A DNA stretch of 64,000 bases from a virus. Positions 49,738 through 59,180 of the stretch are shown here, piece by piece. The translations under genes were made by a program, and so were the position numbers. The first letter of the stretch is position 1. Each line of letters opens with the position of its first letter. Below the pieces are notes generated by a model that saw only the letters and a list, made by a program, of their open reading frames with translations, made no database searches and had not been told where the DNA came from. The DNA is taken from the IMG/VR virus record IMGVR_UViG_3300030060_004613, positions 1 through 64,000 of that record; one strand, given 5' to 3'.

Positions 49738-50582
49738 TATTGTGAACCCACTGGAGTAATGAGGCCTCTATCAGAGTAAATCTCCACGAGATCATCTGAA
49801 ACCGTCGTCAGTTCTTGTTTGAGGGCACCTCTAACCATTTCATGAGTCACGCTTACAACAGGCCAGTACATGTTCGACTGACCAGGAAACTCACTGTCTC
49901 CACGCATAATCTGACCTACACGAGACACCCCAACGTTGTATGCGAGCACAGCAAGATCAATACTGTTGAGTGCTTGTCGTTCTCGGTCGAGAAGTTTAGC
50001 TGCTGCTTCGATAGACAAAACAGGATCAATTCGTTCATCTAAGGAACGACCAGGCATAATTTCTTGCCAGGTGCGAGGCGTAAACTGCATTAAACCAACG
50101 TCGTTTGTAGGGCCTATTGCGTCTGGATTTCCACCAGACTCATATCCAGCGATGCTTGCAATCAAGAGAGGGTCCACATCGTACAAGTCTCCGTATTTGT
50201 TGAACTCCTCTGCATACTTAGAAAGAGCTATAAGAGCGCCTTGATATGCGTTTAGGCTTCGGTTCTTGACATCAGGATCTCTGACGTCAACAGAAAGTTG
50301 TTTTAATGTAGATGCGCCCTCTCCGTAGGTCACGCTTGGAGGGGCTGGTTCCTCTTCTTCGATTACTTCTTCTTCCACGAAGATCGCACTGGACTCTTCT
50401 TCGTCAAAGTCCATAGAGATAGATTCTTGAGGTGAAGGAGCTAATGATTGAACAACTGGTTCATCTTCCTCGACAGCAACAGGATCCTCTCGCAGGTACA
50501 CATCATCTTTATGAGTGTCCCACCAATCATCGAGAAGTCTTTCATACGAAAGATATTCTTCATTGGGTTTGGGTTCTGACAT
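49737..50582 (-). CDS. Lytic transglycosylase (SLT domain), 281 aa
   Basis: Acidic N-terminal 100 residues, then an SLT domain at about 130-240: DPLLIASIAGYESGGNPDA with catalytic Glu148, NDVGLMQFTPRTWQEI and AVLAYNVGVSRV. It cleaves the glycan strands of peptidoglycan, most likely a particle-borne enzyme that opens the wall during infection. A disordered acidic N-terminus may be a structural anchor. Confidence 0.88.
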   Translation of the reverse strand: MSEPKPNEEYLSYERLLDDWWDTHKDDVYLREDPVAVEEDEPVVQSLAPSPQESISMDFDEEESSAIFVEEEVIEEEEPAPPSVTYGEGASTLKQLSVDVRDPDVKNRSLNAYQGALIALSKYAEEFNKYGDLYDVDPLLIASIAGYESGGNPDAIGPTNDVGLMQFTPRTWQEIMPGRSLDERIDPVLSIEAAAKLLDRERQALNSIDLAVLAYNVGVSRVGQIMRGDSEFPGQSNMYWPVVSVTHEMVRGALKQELTTVSDDLVEIYSDRGLITPVGSQ

Positions 50583-50583
50583 C

Positions 50584-50997
50584 TCAACCCATCCCTTGCA
50601 TTAAATCGTTTTGATTGTTGAGAAACGAATCAAGATCGTTCTTCATCGTTTCTTCTGCTAACGAATCTTGCTGGTTACGAGCTTCGGTAAGAATCTGATT
50701 GTACTCATTAACAATGGTCTCGGAGTCCGCCTGTTGGGCCAGCTTTTCAATCCGAGTTCGATACCCTCGAATGCGAGCCTCACTGAGTTGCTCAGAGTTA
50801 ATACGTTGAGCAAGCTCTGGTGCTTGGGTAGACTTTTGTCCGGGCTGAACCGGAACGGTTTTACGTCCAGGAAACCGTTGGGCCCCTTTAGAGGTGCTCA
50901 TAAACGAGTTTCCAGGGAGAGCACCAGCACTTGCTGTTGAGGTCTGGTATGCCTTTTGACCCGCTTGTCGTGCGTTTTGTACTGGCAAGTTCTTCAT
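50584..50997 (-). CDS. Hypothetical virion protein, 137 aa
   Basis: Not recognised. Basic Gln/Pro N-terminus (PVQNARQAGQKAYQTS), then a helical C-terminal half with a coiled look (TRIEKLAQQADSE) and an Asn/Gln/Met end. Between the adaptor and the transglycosylase, so probably a tail or connector accessory. Confidence 0.6.
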   Translation of the reverse strand: MKNLPVQNARQAGQKAYQTSTASAGALPGNSFMSTSKGAQRFPGRKTVPVQPGQKSTQAPELAQRINSEQLSEARIRGYRTRIEKLAQQADSETIVNEYNQILTEARNQQDSLAEETMKNDLDSFLNNQNDLMQGMG

Positions 50998-51004
50998 TTC
51001 AACC

Positions 51005-51292
51005 TCAGTAGTCGAGCATATTCATCAGACCAGAAAGCAAAACCTCGTCGTCTGGTTCAACCATTTTCTTATTAGATGGAGGAGGATTGTTTCCCTCACC
51101 GATTCGAGCAAAAAGATTTGAGTATTGGCTCATGCGATCCAACTGTTCTTTCTGCATTCTCGCGAACTCTTTTTCCTCCTCTGAAATCTCTGGGATTTCA
51201 ATTTCAGGGGCCTCTTCCTCTTGGTTTGGCTCAGAGTAATCTTTGCCAAGCAAACCAAAGCGTTTCATCTGTCTGTCGAAATAACGTCCCAT
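51005..51292 (-). CDS. Hypothetical virion protein, 95 aa
   Basis: Not recognised. Highly acidic middle (EPNQEEEAPEIEIPEISEEEKE), Met-rich helix, Pro-rich end. Start overlaps the adaptor stop by one base. Possibly a small tail chaperone or connector protein. Confidence 0.6.
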   Translation of the reverse strand: MGRYFDRQMKRFGLLGKDYSEPNQEEEAPEIEIPEISEEEKEFARMQKEQLDRMSQYSNLFARIGEGNNPPPSNKKMVEPDDEVLLSGLMNMLDY

Positions 51293-52581
51293 CAGGTCTT
51301 CACCGGGTCGCCATACAGGTACGCATACCCGCTTGGCATTTCTTGAAATGATCCTCTACGATACAGTCTATCATTCCGGTCAAGATAACGTTTTCGCATC
51401 TGATCTAAACGTTGTTCCGCTTTGACCTCATAGATGTTGGACAAACTGCCTTGTCCGTATTGTAGATAGAGATCAGCTACGGTTTTGTAAACCAAGACAG
51501 AATGATACTGCGGTGGAATCTGGGGCTCATCGTTGTTCCCTACGAGTCTGGGTGGACGTCGCATGTACCGAATCTCACACTTGATGTCTGTATCTGGCCG
51601 CCTGTACAGACGCATCGTGTCACGAGGCCCTTCGTAGTAAAGAGGGCGCTCATAATCTAATGGGAACGACCCATCGTCATTAAAAAATGAAGAGGGTGAG
51701 GTAGCTGGAATCACTTCAAAAATTTGAAACCAACCTGTTTTGGCCGTTGCGTTTCTTCGATAAATTCGTTTTCTATAAACGTCAACGCCACTGTCGTCGG
51801 GCAAACCACCTATAGTAATTGTACGATTTGAACCAGAAGCCGCAATCGTACCGCTTACTACTGGGCTCGGCGCAGATTCAATACCTTCTCTTTCAAGAGT
51901 AGCGCAGTACTCAAACTTAGTGCCGTGTGTCAGTGTTCCACCGGCCCCAACTGCTGCGGTAAGGGTGAGGTCGTTGTTCGGGGTGCGGTCATAGTCATCA
52001 TCCGTAATGATGATCGTGTCTCCAGAAGATGTGTGGTCTAAAAGTAAGTCCTCTTCAGTTCGAGGGTCTACATACACAAGTCTTCGGTCACGCGAGTTAG
52101 CTGCTTGTCCAAAGATTTCATCTCGAATGGTAATGCCCAAAAAGTCCACCATGTCTCTTGGCAGCTTAATTTTGTCCCATTTGACTTTAAAATCTGAGGT
52201 CGCAGTCAGCGCACCAGACGCTCCTGTTGGACCAGTCAAGAATGCAGTGGTAGTGCTTGCAACAGAATCAATCCGATACTCGATGTTGTTGGTCGTATCT
52301 TCGATTACGGCACCTTCCATGCCCGTATGAAGCCAAGTACCGGCTGCTGCCGTCACTAACTTACTGTTGTTTGCTAACGTAAGTGTTCTTCCCGCAGCAC
52401 CCTCTATGTCTTGATAAAGTTGTTGTTCAGCACGTTCCTGCAAAAAACGCCAAGGCGAGGAACTACAAAGCTCCTCGTAGTGCCTGTTGATGAGTCGCAC
52501 TAAGTGGTTCTCATGAGTCGCAACATTTGGGTTGTGATCAAGCAAGCCGTTGATTTCTTCGATGATGTCTTTGAGAATCAT
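51292..52581 (-). CDS. Adaptor / tail tubular protein A-like, 429 aa
   Basis: N-terminal helical region (IIEEINGLLDH, LVRLINRHYEELCSSSPWRFL) and C-terminal IPPQYHSVLVYKTVADLYLQYG plus a long helix AEQRLDQMRKRYL are typical of gp11-type head-to-tail adaptors of podophages; an Ig-like beta insert lies at about 200-290. It joins portal to nozzle. First gene behind the terminator at 52592-52628, so it may have its own promoter in that gap. Confidence 0.78.
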   Translation of the reverse strand: MILKDIIEEINGLLDHNPNVATHENHLVRLINRHYEELCSSSPWRFLQERAEQQLYQDIEGAAGRTLTLANNSKLVTAAAGTWLHTGMEGAVIEDTTNNIEYRIDSVASTTTAFLTGPTGASGALTATSDFKVKWDKIKLPRDMVDFLGITIRDEIFGQAANSRDRRLVYVDPRTEEDLLLDHTSSGDTIIITDDDYDRTPNNDLTLTAAVGAGGTLTHGTKFEYCATLEREGIESAPSPVVSGTIAASGSNRTITIGGLPDDSGVDVYRKRIYRRNATAKTGWFQIFEVIPATSPSSFFNDDGSFPLDYERPLYYEGPRDTMRLYRRPDTDIKCEIRYMRRPPRLVGNNDEPQIPPQYHSVLVYKTVADLYLQYGQGSLSNIYEVKAEQRLDQMRKRYLDRNDRLYRRGSFQEMPSGYAYLYGDPVKT

Positions 52582-52591
52582 GTTCCTTCCT

Positions 52592-52628
52592 AAAAGAAAG
52601 CCCCTCGAAAGTATATCTCCCGAGGGGC
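52592..52628 (-). terminator. Terminator between decoration and adaptor genes
   Basis: GCCCCTCG (52600-52607) and CGAGGGGC (52621-52628) form an 8-bp stem with a 13-base loop; on the minus strand the stem is followed by TTTCTTTT. It would stop part of the transcription after capsid and decoration genes, raising their level over tail genes. Confidence 0.8.
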
Positions 52629-52652
52629 CTCAAAGTCACAACAAAGCTGTGA

Positions 52653-53108
52653 TCAATAGAACCAGCCCTTGTCCATAATCAGGATTGCTCCATCAGACAG
52701 ACCAGATCCAATGTCATTGACACAGACACCGAATGGAAACACGGTCTCATCGTCAATCGCATCACAATCACGAAGCTGACCGCTTGCGGACCCAGATACC
52801 AGGGCACCGATAGCAATAGCCTCTGCTGCTACGCAAGAGTCGTTGAATCCAGCAACCTGGACTTGAACTTCTTCACCGTCAGCAGCCGCAGTGGTTGCGA
52901 CACCAAATGCGAGAGGCGAGTTGCTTTCAGCCGTAGCGGTCACGACGAAACCACCAGCACCGTAGGTGTCTGGGTCTGGATCCGCACTAACGTCCGTTTC
53001 GACTTTTACAACATTACCAATCGCAATGGTCCCGTTGGCCAGTGCGGTAATAGTCTTCTTTGGGTAGGCAATAACGCCATTAGCGCCATCTCTTTTCAAA
53101 ATACTCAT
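52653..53108 (-). CDS. Capsid decoration/stabilisation-like protein, 151 aa
   Basis: Beta-rich; the AFGVATTAAADGEEVQVQVAG and AIAIGALVSGSASGQL segments are the pattern of DUF2190-type head decoration proteins found beside major capsid genes. Just after the capsid gene and before the terminator, so likely made in similar amounts. Contains three Cys. Confidence 0.65.
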   Translation of the reverse strand: MSILKRDGANGVIAYPKKTITALANGTIAIGNVVKVETDVSADPDPDTYGAGGFVVTATAESNSPLAFGVATTAAADGEEVQVQVAGFNDSCVAAEAIAIGALVSGSASGQLRDCDAIDDETVFPFGVCVNDIGSGLSDGAILIMDKGWFY

Positions 53109-53132
53109 TTTAAAGCTCCTTTAAAACTTTTA

Positions 53133-54185
53133 TTAGAAGGTTTCACCGTCATAGGCAATGCCTGACGATCCGAGGTGCTTAGCAACAAGCTGTCCGTAAA
53201 GACGAACATTTGCTGAACGAACATCGTACTCACCGCTGATCTTCTCGAACGGGGACACGTCGAAGTATCCTTCGCTATCAAAGACGAAGTGAATGTCATC
53301 AAGGTTCAGCAAGTAGAAGCTGATGACAGCCGTGGTGTGAGTCGCGGTGTCGGTAGGCATGAAGTACTCAGTCTCCATACGAATACCGTCCCACATTTGA
53401 ATCATGCGACCGCCGTCAAGCTTCGCCTCATCAACGTATCGCTCGAATGAACGGAGCGAACGCTTGAGGTTCTTCATGCCCTGACGGGATGCAAGCCAGA
53501 TGTGAGGCTCACCAGAGGAGGACACAGCAGCAGTCTCGACACGAAGGTCCACCAGAGCCTGGAGACCGTTAGCGTTGAAGCTGTTGTTGATGTTCGCAAC
53601 TTGGTTTTGCCAGCCTGGAATAGCTGAGTAGGTTCCCTTGTTGACACCACCAACAACGTTGGTTTGTGTCGTAGGAGCACCTTCCTCCAGGTAACCAGTG
53701 TTGAAGGTAATGCCGTTGAGCGTTGCCCAATCAGCAAAACCGCCAGCGTCTACGCCCTCAACCGTTTTACGGAGAAGGTTACGGCGCATAGCACCCATCA
53801 CTGCCTTGGTACGAGCGTCAAGAATGCTAATGACAGCAGACTCGCCTCGGTTCTTAATCTCCTCATCTTTGGAGATTGCGATAGGCATAGTGACGTGAGC
53901 AGGGGTGTAGACCGCAGGGGTCAACACGTCAGCAACCGTCAGGTTGAGCTTCTCGTATCCAGTCTGCATACGAGTGGCGTTACTGTGCTCACCGAAACCA
54001 AGAGGCTCGATGTAGCGGGTTCCGCCTTCTACCTGGGGTTGTCCCTTGCCGTGAACGTCCTCGTGAACGTCGAGAAGCGCAGTGCTTCGATGCAAGTTGT
54101 CACGGAAGTCTTCCGCGAGCAGATATAGAGTCGATGAGAGCAACTCATCGGTGATATTTAGGCCAGTGGCCTGTGTAACGGGCAT
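53133..54185 (-). CDS. Major capsid protein, 350 aa
   Basis: HK97-type capsid by pattern and place: a helical N-terminal arm, TRYIEPLGFGEHSNATRM, the TMPIAISKDEEI strand-helix, the long spine helix with AVISILDARTKAVMGAMRR, and a C-terminal beta P-domain. The scaffold gene lies just upstream and a decoration protein just downstream, the usual order. Length normal. No scaffold-like delta domain, consistent with a separate scaffold. Confidence 0.88.
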   Translation of the reverse strand: MPVTQATGLNITDELLSSTLYLLAEDFRDNLHRSTALLDVHEDVHGKGQPQVEGGTRYIEPLGFGEHSNATRMQTGYEKLNLTVADVLTPAVYTPAHVTMPIAISKDEEIKNRGESAVISILDARTKAVMGAMRRNLLRKTVEGVDAGGFADWATLNGITFNTGYLEEGAPTTQTNVVGGVNKGTYSAIPGWQNQVANINNSFNANGLQALVDLRVETAAVSSSGEPHIWLASRQGMKNLKRSLRSFERYVDEAKLDGGRMIQMWDGIRMETEYFMPTDTATHTTAVISFYLLNLDDIHFVFDSEGYFDVSPFEKISGEYDVRSANVRLYGQLVAKHLGSSGIAYDGETF

Positions 54186-54204
54186 TTTTTACCTCGGGGC
54201 TTAG

Positions 54205-55197
54205 TTATTTGAGACCAGCAAGACGCTTAGCCTCTTCTTGATTTGCCTTGACCCAAGCATAAAGCTCTTGAGCCCTGGCACCTTTCGGAGGACCTGAAGT
54301 CTTTGCCGCATTCGCTTTGGATTTCCCAATTTGCCGCGCACTGGCCGCCCTCACCTGTCGCTGACGTGCTTGCAGGCGAGCTTGCTCGTCCTGTGCGCGT
54401 TGCGCTTTGATGAGTTCGTATGCGTCCGGTGTGCTAATCGCGAAACCAGATGAACGTCTTTGCCGGATGAGTTCAGCAACATCTCCACGAAATCCGTTAT
54501 CGCGCATCTCAGGATGAGACTCGATAAAGTCATTCAGTGCCATACGCCGCGTTTCTTGCTGCGTATGTTCTTGGATTGGTGCAACCAACTCATTGAGCTT
54601 CTGGGCGGTAGCCCGCTCAATCCGAGCTTCGATTCCCTCTGGGGTTAAGAGGTCAGGCAAGCTCGATTCAGGTCGAGCAAGAACCTCTTTCAACTTGGGA
54701 TCGTCCATGAGTTTTGCGAGCGCTGCTTGTCGAGTGACAAACGCACGCTCCTTTTCCTCAAGGGCTTTTACCCGCTCACCAAACTGAGCATCGTAATCCC
54801 GTGCTTTTTGAGAATCGCGTTGACGTTTATTGTGGTAATCACGACGCAAATTGTGGATGACTCGCTTCGAAAGCGGATCAAGCTTTTCAAGATGCTCCGG
54901 CTTGATTCCCTTATAAAAGCCATCCAACGAAAAGGTTTCGTCTTCAGGCAAGTCTGATGTCAAGAGATCGAATGCACGATCTGTTTGAGCACCAGTTTCG
55001 ACATCATTGGTGCCCCGAGTCTCCTGCTTGTTAGCCACATTTCCCGCGCTGTCGTGATCGCTTGCCGCTTCAACTTGCTGAATGATGTTGCCCGAGGCGT
55101 CATTCGTAGCTTCGACTGCTACAGTTGGTGCGACAGCGTCATTGGACGCAACGGTTCCTGTTTCAACTGCGGAGTTGCTCAGTTCCGTATCTGCCAT
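54205..55197 (-). CDS. Scaffolding protein, 330 aa
   Basis: Acidic disordered first 80 residues, helical coiled-coil centre (residues 110-200: YHNKRQRDSQKARDYDAQF in part), Arg/Gln/Ala-rich helix near 285 and a Lys-rich C-terminus, the layout of podophage scaffolds that bind capsid through the basic end. Lies directly upstream of the capsid gene. Confidence 0.78.
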   Translation of the reverse strand: MADTELSNSAVETGTVASNDAVAPTVAVEATNDASGNIIQQVEAASDHDSAGNVANKQETRGTNDVETGAQTDRAFDLLTSDLPEDETFSLDGFYKGIKPEHLEKLDPLSKRVIHNLRRDYHNKRQRDSQKARDYDAQFGERVKALEEKERAFVTRQAALAKLMDDPKLKEVLARPESSLPDLLTPEGIEARIERATAQKLNELVAPIQEHTQQETRRMALNDFIESHPEMRDNGFRGDVAELIRQRRSSGFAISTPDAYELIKAQRAQDEQARLQARQRQVRAASARQIGKSKANAAKTSGPPKGARAQELYAWVKANQEEAKRLAGLK

Positions 55198-55209
55198 TTT
55201 TTCTCCTAT

Positions 55210-55231
55210 GTACAGGTAAGGGACCCTGTAC
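55210..55231 (-). other. Hairpin upstream of scaffold gene
   Basis: GTACAGG (55210-55216) pairs with CCTGTAC (55225-55231) around an eight-base loop, just upstream of the scaffold start. Could control its translation or be an RNA processing point. Confidence 0.4.
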
Positions 55232-55245
55232 GATTTGATTCTAAA

Positions 55246-55265
55246 TGCCTACGCTTATGTAGGCA
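55246..55265 (-). terminator. Possible weak terminator before scaffold gene
   Basis: TGCCTAC and GTAGGCA give a perfect 7-bp stem with a six-base loop; on the minus strand TTTAG follows, so it may be a leaky terminator in the late operon between the 203-aa gene and the scaffold gene. Confidence 0.4.
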
Positions 55266-55275
55266 AGAGTGTAAG

Positions 55276-55887
55276 TTACATGTTTTCTGCGAGAAGCTCA
55301 TCTTCTGCGCTCATTGGACCCTCTTCTCCTTCCGGCATTGGGGGTGGTTCTTGACCCTCGGCCATAGCTTCCTCACCAGGAGGATTACGCAGTTCTTGGG
55401 CGAGGTTGTTGTCTTTTTCCATCATTTTGAGTTTGCCTGCTGCTGCCTTGAGGGCAGTGTCAGAGTTCAACTCAGATGGTTCAAAGATAAACTTTTCGAA
55501 GTTGCCTTCTTCATCGATGAAACGAATGGCCTCAACAAGCGCAACTGCTGGCGCGTACACCTCTGGTGGGAGGGGCTCGGGCCAACGGTCACCTTTTTCA
55601 ACCATGTTGGGGTCAGGATTCCAAGCTGGGATCTGCACGTCAGTTCCCGCAAGAGCATCCAGCGTTTTATCCAACTGGTCTGAAAACATTTGAATGGTCT
55701 TCAGCTTAAAAGGTTTTTCTGGAGGAGGGGCTCCCATCGCAAGCTCCTGCATGGCCATGTCCGCTTCTTGAGCACGCATCTGCTCAAGTTCTTGCGGAGA
55801 AGGACCCATGCCTCCCTGCGGGGGTGCCATTCCTGGCTGCATTCCTGGTCCCATTTGACCCTGACCCATTTCTTCTTGCGACGGCAT
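55276..55887 (-). CDS. Gly/Met/Pro/Gln-rich virion protein, 203 aa
   Basis: N-terminal 55 residues Met/Gly/Pro/Gln-rich, low-complexity; then a helical domain (FSDQLDKTLDALAG, ALVEAIRFIDEEG, ALKAAAGKLKMME) and an acidic Pro/Glu tail. Between portal and scaffold; may be a head-completion, protease-like or minor capsid protein. Not recognised. Confidence 0.6.
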   Translation of the reverse strand: MPSQEEMGQGQMGPGMQPGMAPPQGGMGPSPQELEQMRAQEADMAMQELAMGAPPPEKPFKLKTIQMFSDQLDKTLDALAGTDVQIPAWNPDPNMVEKGDRWPEPLPPEVYAPAVALVEAIRFIDEEGNFEKFIFEPSELNSDTALKAAAGKLKMMEKDNNLAQELRNPPGEEAMAEGQEPPPMPEGEEGPMSAEDELLAENM

Positions 55888-55900
55888 TTTGAACTCCTAT

Positions 55901-56524
55901 TCAGTCTGGCGGCAAAAGTGCGGCCATCTTGCCTTGATCAATCTTCTTACGAACATCTTTATACGCCGGATCATTATTAATCCGGTCATAATAATCGCGG
56001 TAAATATCTTTTTCTTCATCGATTTTAGCGTCTTGCTTAGAAATCTCACCGGACATATCCCAGTCGCCGTCTACTGGTACGACGCCTTGTTGTCGGCATA
56101 CTTCACGACGATGTGATTCAGACTTCAACATCACGCCAAGAGCCCTATCGTAGTAAGGGTAACGAGCCCAGTGCATATCAAGTTTGGGGCGAACGACTCG
56201 TTTGGCCTGTCCGCCACAGCCCCCGGTCTCACACGGATAGGTTTCAGGTGGTACGCCACTCAACCATTCAAACGTAGTCTCTCCGCAGTCCTCACAGGAA
56301 AACTGCATCAATCGCTCTTTCTTCATAAACTCGTCGGAGTCCAAACCTTTGCCATATACGACGTGATGATTTTGTGGCTTTGGTGGTGGCTGCCAGTTGA
56401 TTGAGCGCCAAATAGATTCCGAACCACATTGTTCGCAATCCACTGTCTCTGGCTTTGATTCAAAGCTTGAAAAAACGTCGGTGGCGTGATCACACTTAGG
56501 ACAGTCGAAAGTATAGATCGGCAT
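55901..56524 (-). CDS. FmdB-like double zinc-ribbon protein, 207 aa
   Basis: First 42 residues: MPIYTFDCPKC then CEQCG, the pattern of FmdB-type zinc ribbons. A second ribbon, CEDCGE and CETGGCGG, follows near residues 76-105. The C-terminal helical part (GVMLKSESHRREVCRQQG and GDWD) recurs in phage proteins of this place in other genomes. Between portal and capsid genes, so likely head assembly; activity unknown. Confidence 0.7.
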   Translation of the reverse strand: MPIYTFDCPKCDHATDVFSSFESKPETVDCEQCGSESIWRSINWQPPPKPQNHHVVYGKGLDSDEFMKKERLMQFSCEDCGETTFEWLSGVPPETYPCETGGCGGQAKRVVRPKLDMHWARYPYYDRALGVMLKSESHRREVCRQQGVVPVDGDWDMSGEISKQDAKIDEEKDIYRDYYDRINNDPAYKDVRKKIDQGKMAALLPPD

Positions 56525-58770
56525 TACTGTGCCCCAAGTTGTTGAAGAAGCTGTTGTAGAAACTGTGCTTGTTGATCAGGAGGCAACTGAAGGGCCTGCT
56601 GTAGTTGCTGGAGCAGTTCAGGTGGTGCTCCTGCTTGCTGGAGAAGTTCTGCAAGCTGTTGCAACGCTTGCTGTGGAGGGGCCGCAAGGAGTTGTTGGAC
56701 AACCTCAGGGGGAAGCCCCCCACCTTGTGGAGGAGGTGGAGGGCCGGGTTGTGCCGTTTGCGCTGGCGCTGCGGCAGCCTGGGGACCCTGAGCCGGAGGA
56801 GGACCTCCTTGTGGCTGTTGAGGAGGCGCTTGCTGACCCATCTCTGCTTCTTTCTCTGCTTGCTCTTCTGTCATTTGAGCAAGAGCTTGTTCGAGAGAGT
56901 CTGGGTGCATGTCCTTTGGCAAATCAAACTTTTCAACAATGGCTTCCATCTGAGCTTTCGCAAGAACAGCGCCAGGTCCGCCCTTTTGAATGATTTCCCA
57001 CAACTGTTGAAGAGGTCCAAGCAACTGAAGGACAGCATCTCGTACAGCTTGATCAGAAAATGGAGTGCGCCTTGAATCAACAACTTCGATTTGGAAGTCG
57101 CCTTCAAGGTCATCGACAGTGATTTCAACAATGTCTGGGCCTTGTTTGATTCGAATTACGTCAGGAGCGGGAGGCATATCAACGTCGATTTCAGCCGCAG
57201 CTTGAACCACAACAGCCTCGCCTTCTCCCGCTTGCTCGGCAGCTTCTTCTGCAACTTCCTGAACTTCTTCAACGACGCCTTCGATTTGATCTTCAGCTTC
57301 GTCAATCGCCTCTTCTCTCTGAGTCTCTTTGAGGCTGTTGTCGTCAACGTCATGAAGCTCACGCTTATACTCCATGCCGAAGTCACGAAGCGGTGCTTCC
57401 ATTGAAGCCACGATGGCGCGTAAAAAGACTCGAACAATCTGAGCAACCCAGTTGTCCTTAATCATTGCGTGACGTCCATACTCGGACTCGGTGTAGTCAC
57501 GCAGGTTCATTACCTCTGTAGCCGTAGCTTTGGTGGGCACACCGTAAGCGTTAGGGCTGGTGCCTGCTGCTCGTTGAAGGTCTGCCTCAGCCTGAGCTTC
57601 GTAACTCAGAATATTCGAAGAAATTGGAGCATTCTGAATTGGAACGATGACGTTGTTTAGAGCGCGTCCGTTTAAACGACCGTCTTCCACGGGAATAACC
57701 AGACCATCAACACCCGCAGTAATCAAACTCATCTGATCTGCGGTCAGTACACCATCAAGGGCTAAGTACTGCCTGGAGTCACGACGTGCAGCATTCGCTC
57801 GGAAAGAACGAAAAACATTGATCTCTTGAATCTGTGGGAAGATACGAGATGCGTGGCTAATCCCTCGAAGAGGAAACTCAGGCTCAGAGTTGAAGATTAA
57901 AGGCACGATGTGAGGCAGCGGATCGCCGGGTCTCGTAGAGTAAGGCATAGGACCTTCGAAGATTGGCTCTTCATTGTACTCAGTGCCTTGATCAAGCAGA
58001 AAGACCTGAAACTTGCCCTTCATTGGTCCTTCTGAACTCTGATAGGTGTCCACCATATTGCAGACTTCGAACACCCGGACGAACAAATCATCGTCAGGAT
58101 CATAAGAAGAACCACCCTTACCGACTTTGGTCCGCTGTTTTTGATGAGCTTTCTGGTAGTTGGTCTCCAGATAATCTTCTCGTGGCTGACCTTTAAGACC
58201 AGTCAGGCCATATTGATCCTCAACTTCTTTGAGCGGTCGATAGTAAACGTGACCAATAAAACGCTGGTCGTCCTCATCATACACATCATTATCGAGAACC
58301 ATCTCCCAATAGGGAATGACCCGGAACCATACGCGATCCAGAACGTCACCAGGACCATCGTCAACGCCAACTTTAATTCCTGAACCAGGGTACAACAGTC
58401 CCTGACGAATCGACTTGAGTACACGAAGATGCGTTTTGTTTTGATTGAGCCACTTGTTGGCTACCATCTCGACTTTTGAAGCGTCTCCCCCCAAAGTAGG
58501 CCCAGGCCCTACAACAACGCGAGCAGCTTTCGGGTACAAAGCAGCAACGTATGATTCAATGATTCCGTAGAGACGGTTCACCTCAACTTGAATTTGGCTC
58601 GGCAAATCCTGCATCGTGCGGACGTTGCCAGCCTGTTGAGTCTCCCAAAATCTCGTCAGATATGTTTCTTTGTACAAACGCCATTTTTTAGCGTTTCGCT
58701 TTGAGGTGGTTTCGTGCAGCCTCAAATGATCCAGCAGGACTTTGGGAGTAAGAATGTCGTTTTCAGCCAT
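56524..58770 (-). CDS. Portal protein with Gln/Pro-rich tail, 748 aa
   Basis: By place (two genes from TerL, before scaffold and capsid) and pattern: an N-terminal RLYGIIESYVAALYP helix, an EVCNMVDTYQ strand, TTAG-like loops, AAGTSPNAYGVPTKATATEVMNL and a helical crown. It forms the ring at the head vertex through which DNA passes. The last 100 residues are almost only Gln, Pro, Ala, Gly and Leu, an unusual low-complexity extension. Confidence 0.85.
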   Translation of the reverse strand: MAENDILTPKVLLDHLRLHETTSKRNAKKWRLYKETYLTRFWETQQAGNVRTMQDLPSQIQVEVNRLYGIIESYVAALYPKAARVVVGPGPTLGGDASKVEMVANKWLNQNKTHLRVLKSIRQGLLYPGSGIKVGVDDGPGDVLDRVWFRVIPYWEMVLDNDVYDEDDQRFIGHVYYRPLKEVEDQYGLTGLKGQPREDYLETNYQKAHQKQRTKVGKGGSSYDPDDDLFVRVFEVCNMVDTYQSSEGPMKGKFQVFLLDQGTEYNEEPIFEGPMPYSTRPGDPLPHIVPLIFNSEPEFPLRGISHASRIFPQIQEINVFRSFRANAARRDSRQYLALDGVLTADQMSLITAGVDGLVIPVEDGRLNGRALNNVIVPIQNAPISSNILSYEAQAEADLQRAAGTSPNAYGVPTKATATEVMNLRDYTESEYGRHAMIKDNWVAQIVRVFLRAIVASMEAPLRDFGMEYKRELHDVDDNSLKETQREEAIDEAEDQIEGVVEEVQEVAEEAAEQAGEGEAVVVQAAAEIDVDMPPAPDVIRIKQGPDIVEITVDDLEGDFQIEVVDSRRTPFSDQAVRDAVLQLLGPLQQLWEIIQKGGPGAVLAKAQMEAIVEKFDLPKDMHPDSLEQALAQMTEEQAEKEAEMGQQAPPQQPQGGPPPAQGPQAAAAPAQTAQPGPPPPPQGGGLPPEVVQQLLAAPPQQALQQLAELLQQAGAPPELLQQLQQALQLPPDQQAQFLQQLLQQLGAQ

Positions 58771-58777
58771 GATGTGC

Positions 58778-59176
58778 CTAATCTAAATCAATGAGGTCGA
58801 ATTTGTCACGCATCGGTTCAAACTCTTCTTTGCTCACATATCTCAAATCACCAGAGCTAATAAGATCGTAAATGCGCCCAGCGTTGTTCGGATAACGCTT
58901 GTCAATGTCTGCGAGCAACTCACCAAGAAAAGAATCTTGCATTCCATCTTTCTTTAACTTGAGCGATGCGCGTCCTTTCTGGCTCTTAACAAAATCCATT
59001 TCAGCGGCGCGTTTTTCGTTTTCTTGTTGCTGATACTCCATCTTTGCTTGCTTTGCAGTAGCTTCGATGGTCTCGCGATTAACGTCGGTGCTCATTCGCT
59101 TCTGCTCAGCGTCTCGCAAACTTCGCATGTTTTCGAGAGACTCTTTCATCTTTTCTTTGTACTGCCTGTCTGCCAT
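58778..59176 (-). CDS. Hypothetical virion protein, 132 aa
   Basis: Not recognised. Lys/Glu-rich helical N-terminal 70 residues with coiled-coil tendency and a C-terminal domain with KFDLIDLD ending. Located between an 854-aa protein and the portal; could be a terminase or portal accessory. Confidence 0.6.
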   Translation of the reverse strand: MADRQYKEKMKESLENMRSLRDAEQKRMSTDVNRETIEATAKQAKMEYQQQENEKRAAEMDFVKSQKGRASLKLKKDGMQDSFLGELLADIDKRYPNNAGRIYDLISSGDLRYVSKEEFEPMRDKFDLIDLD

Positions 59177-59180
59177 TTGA

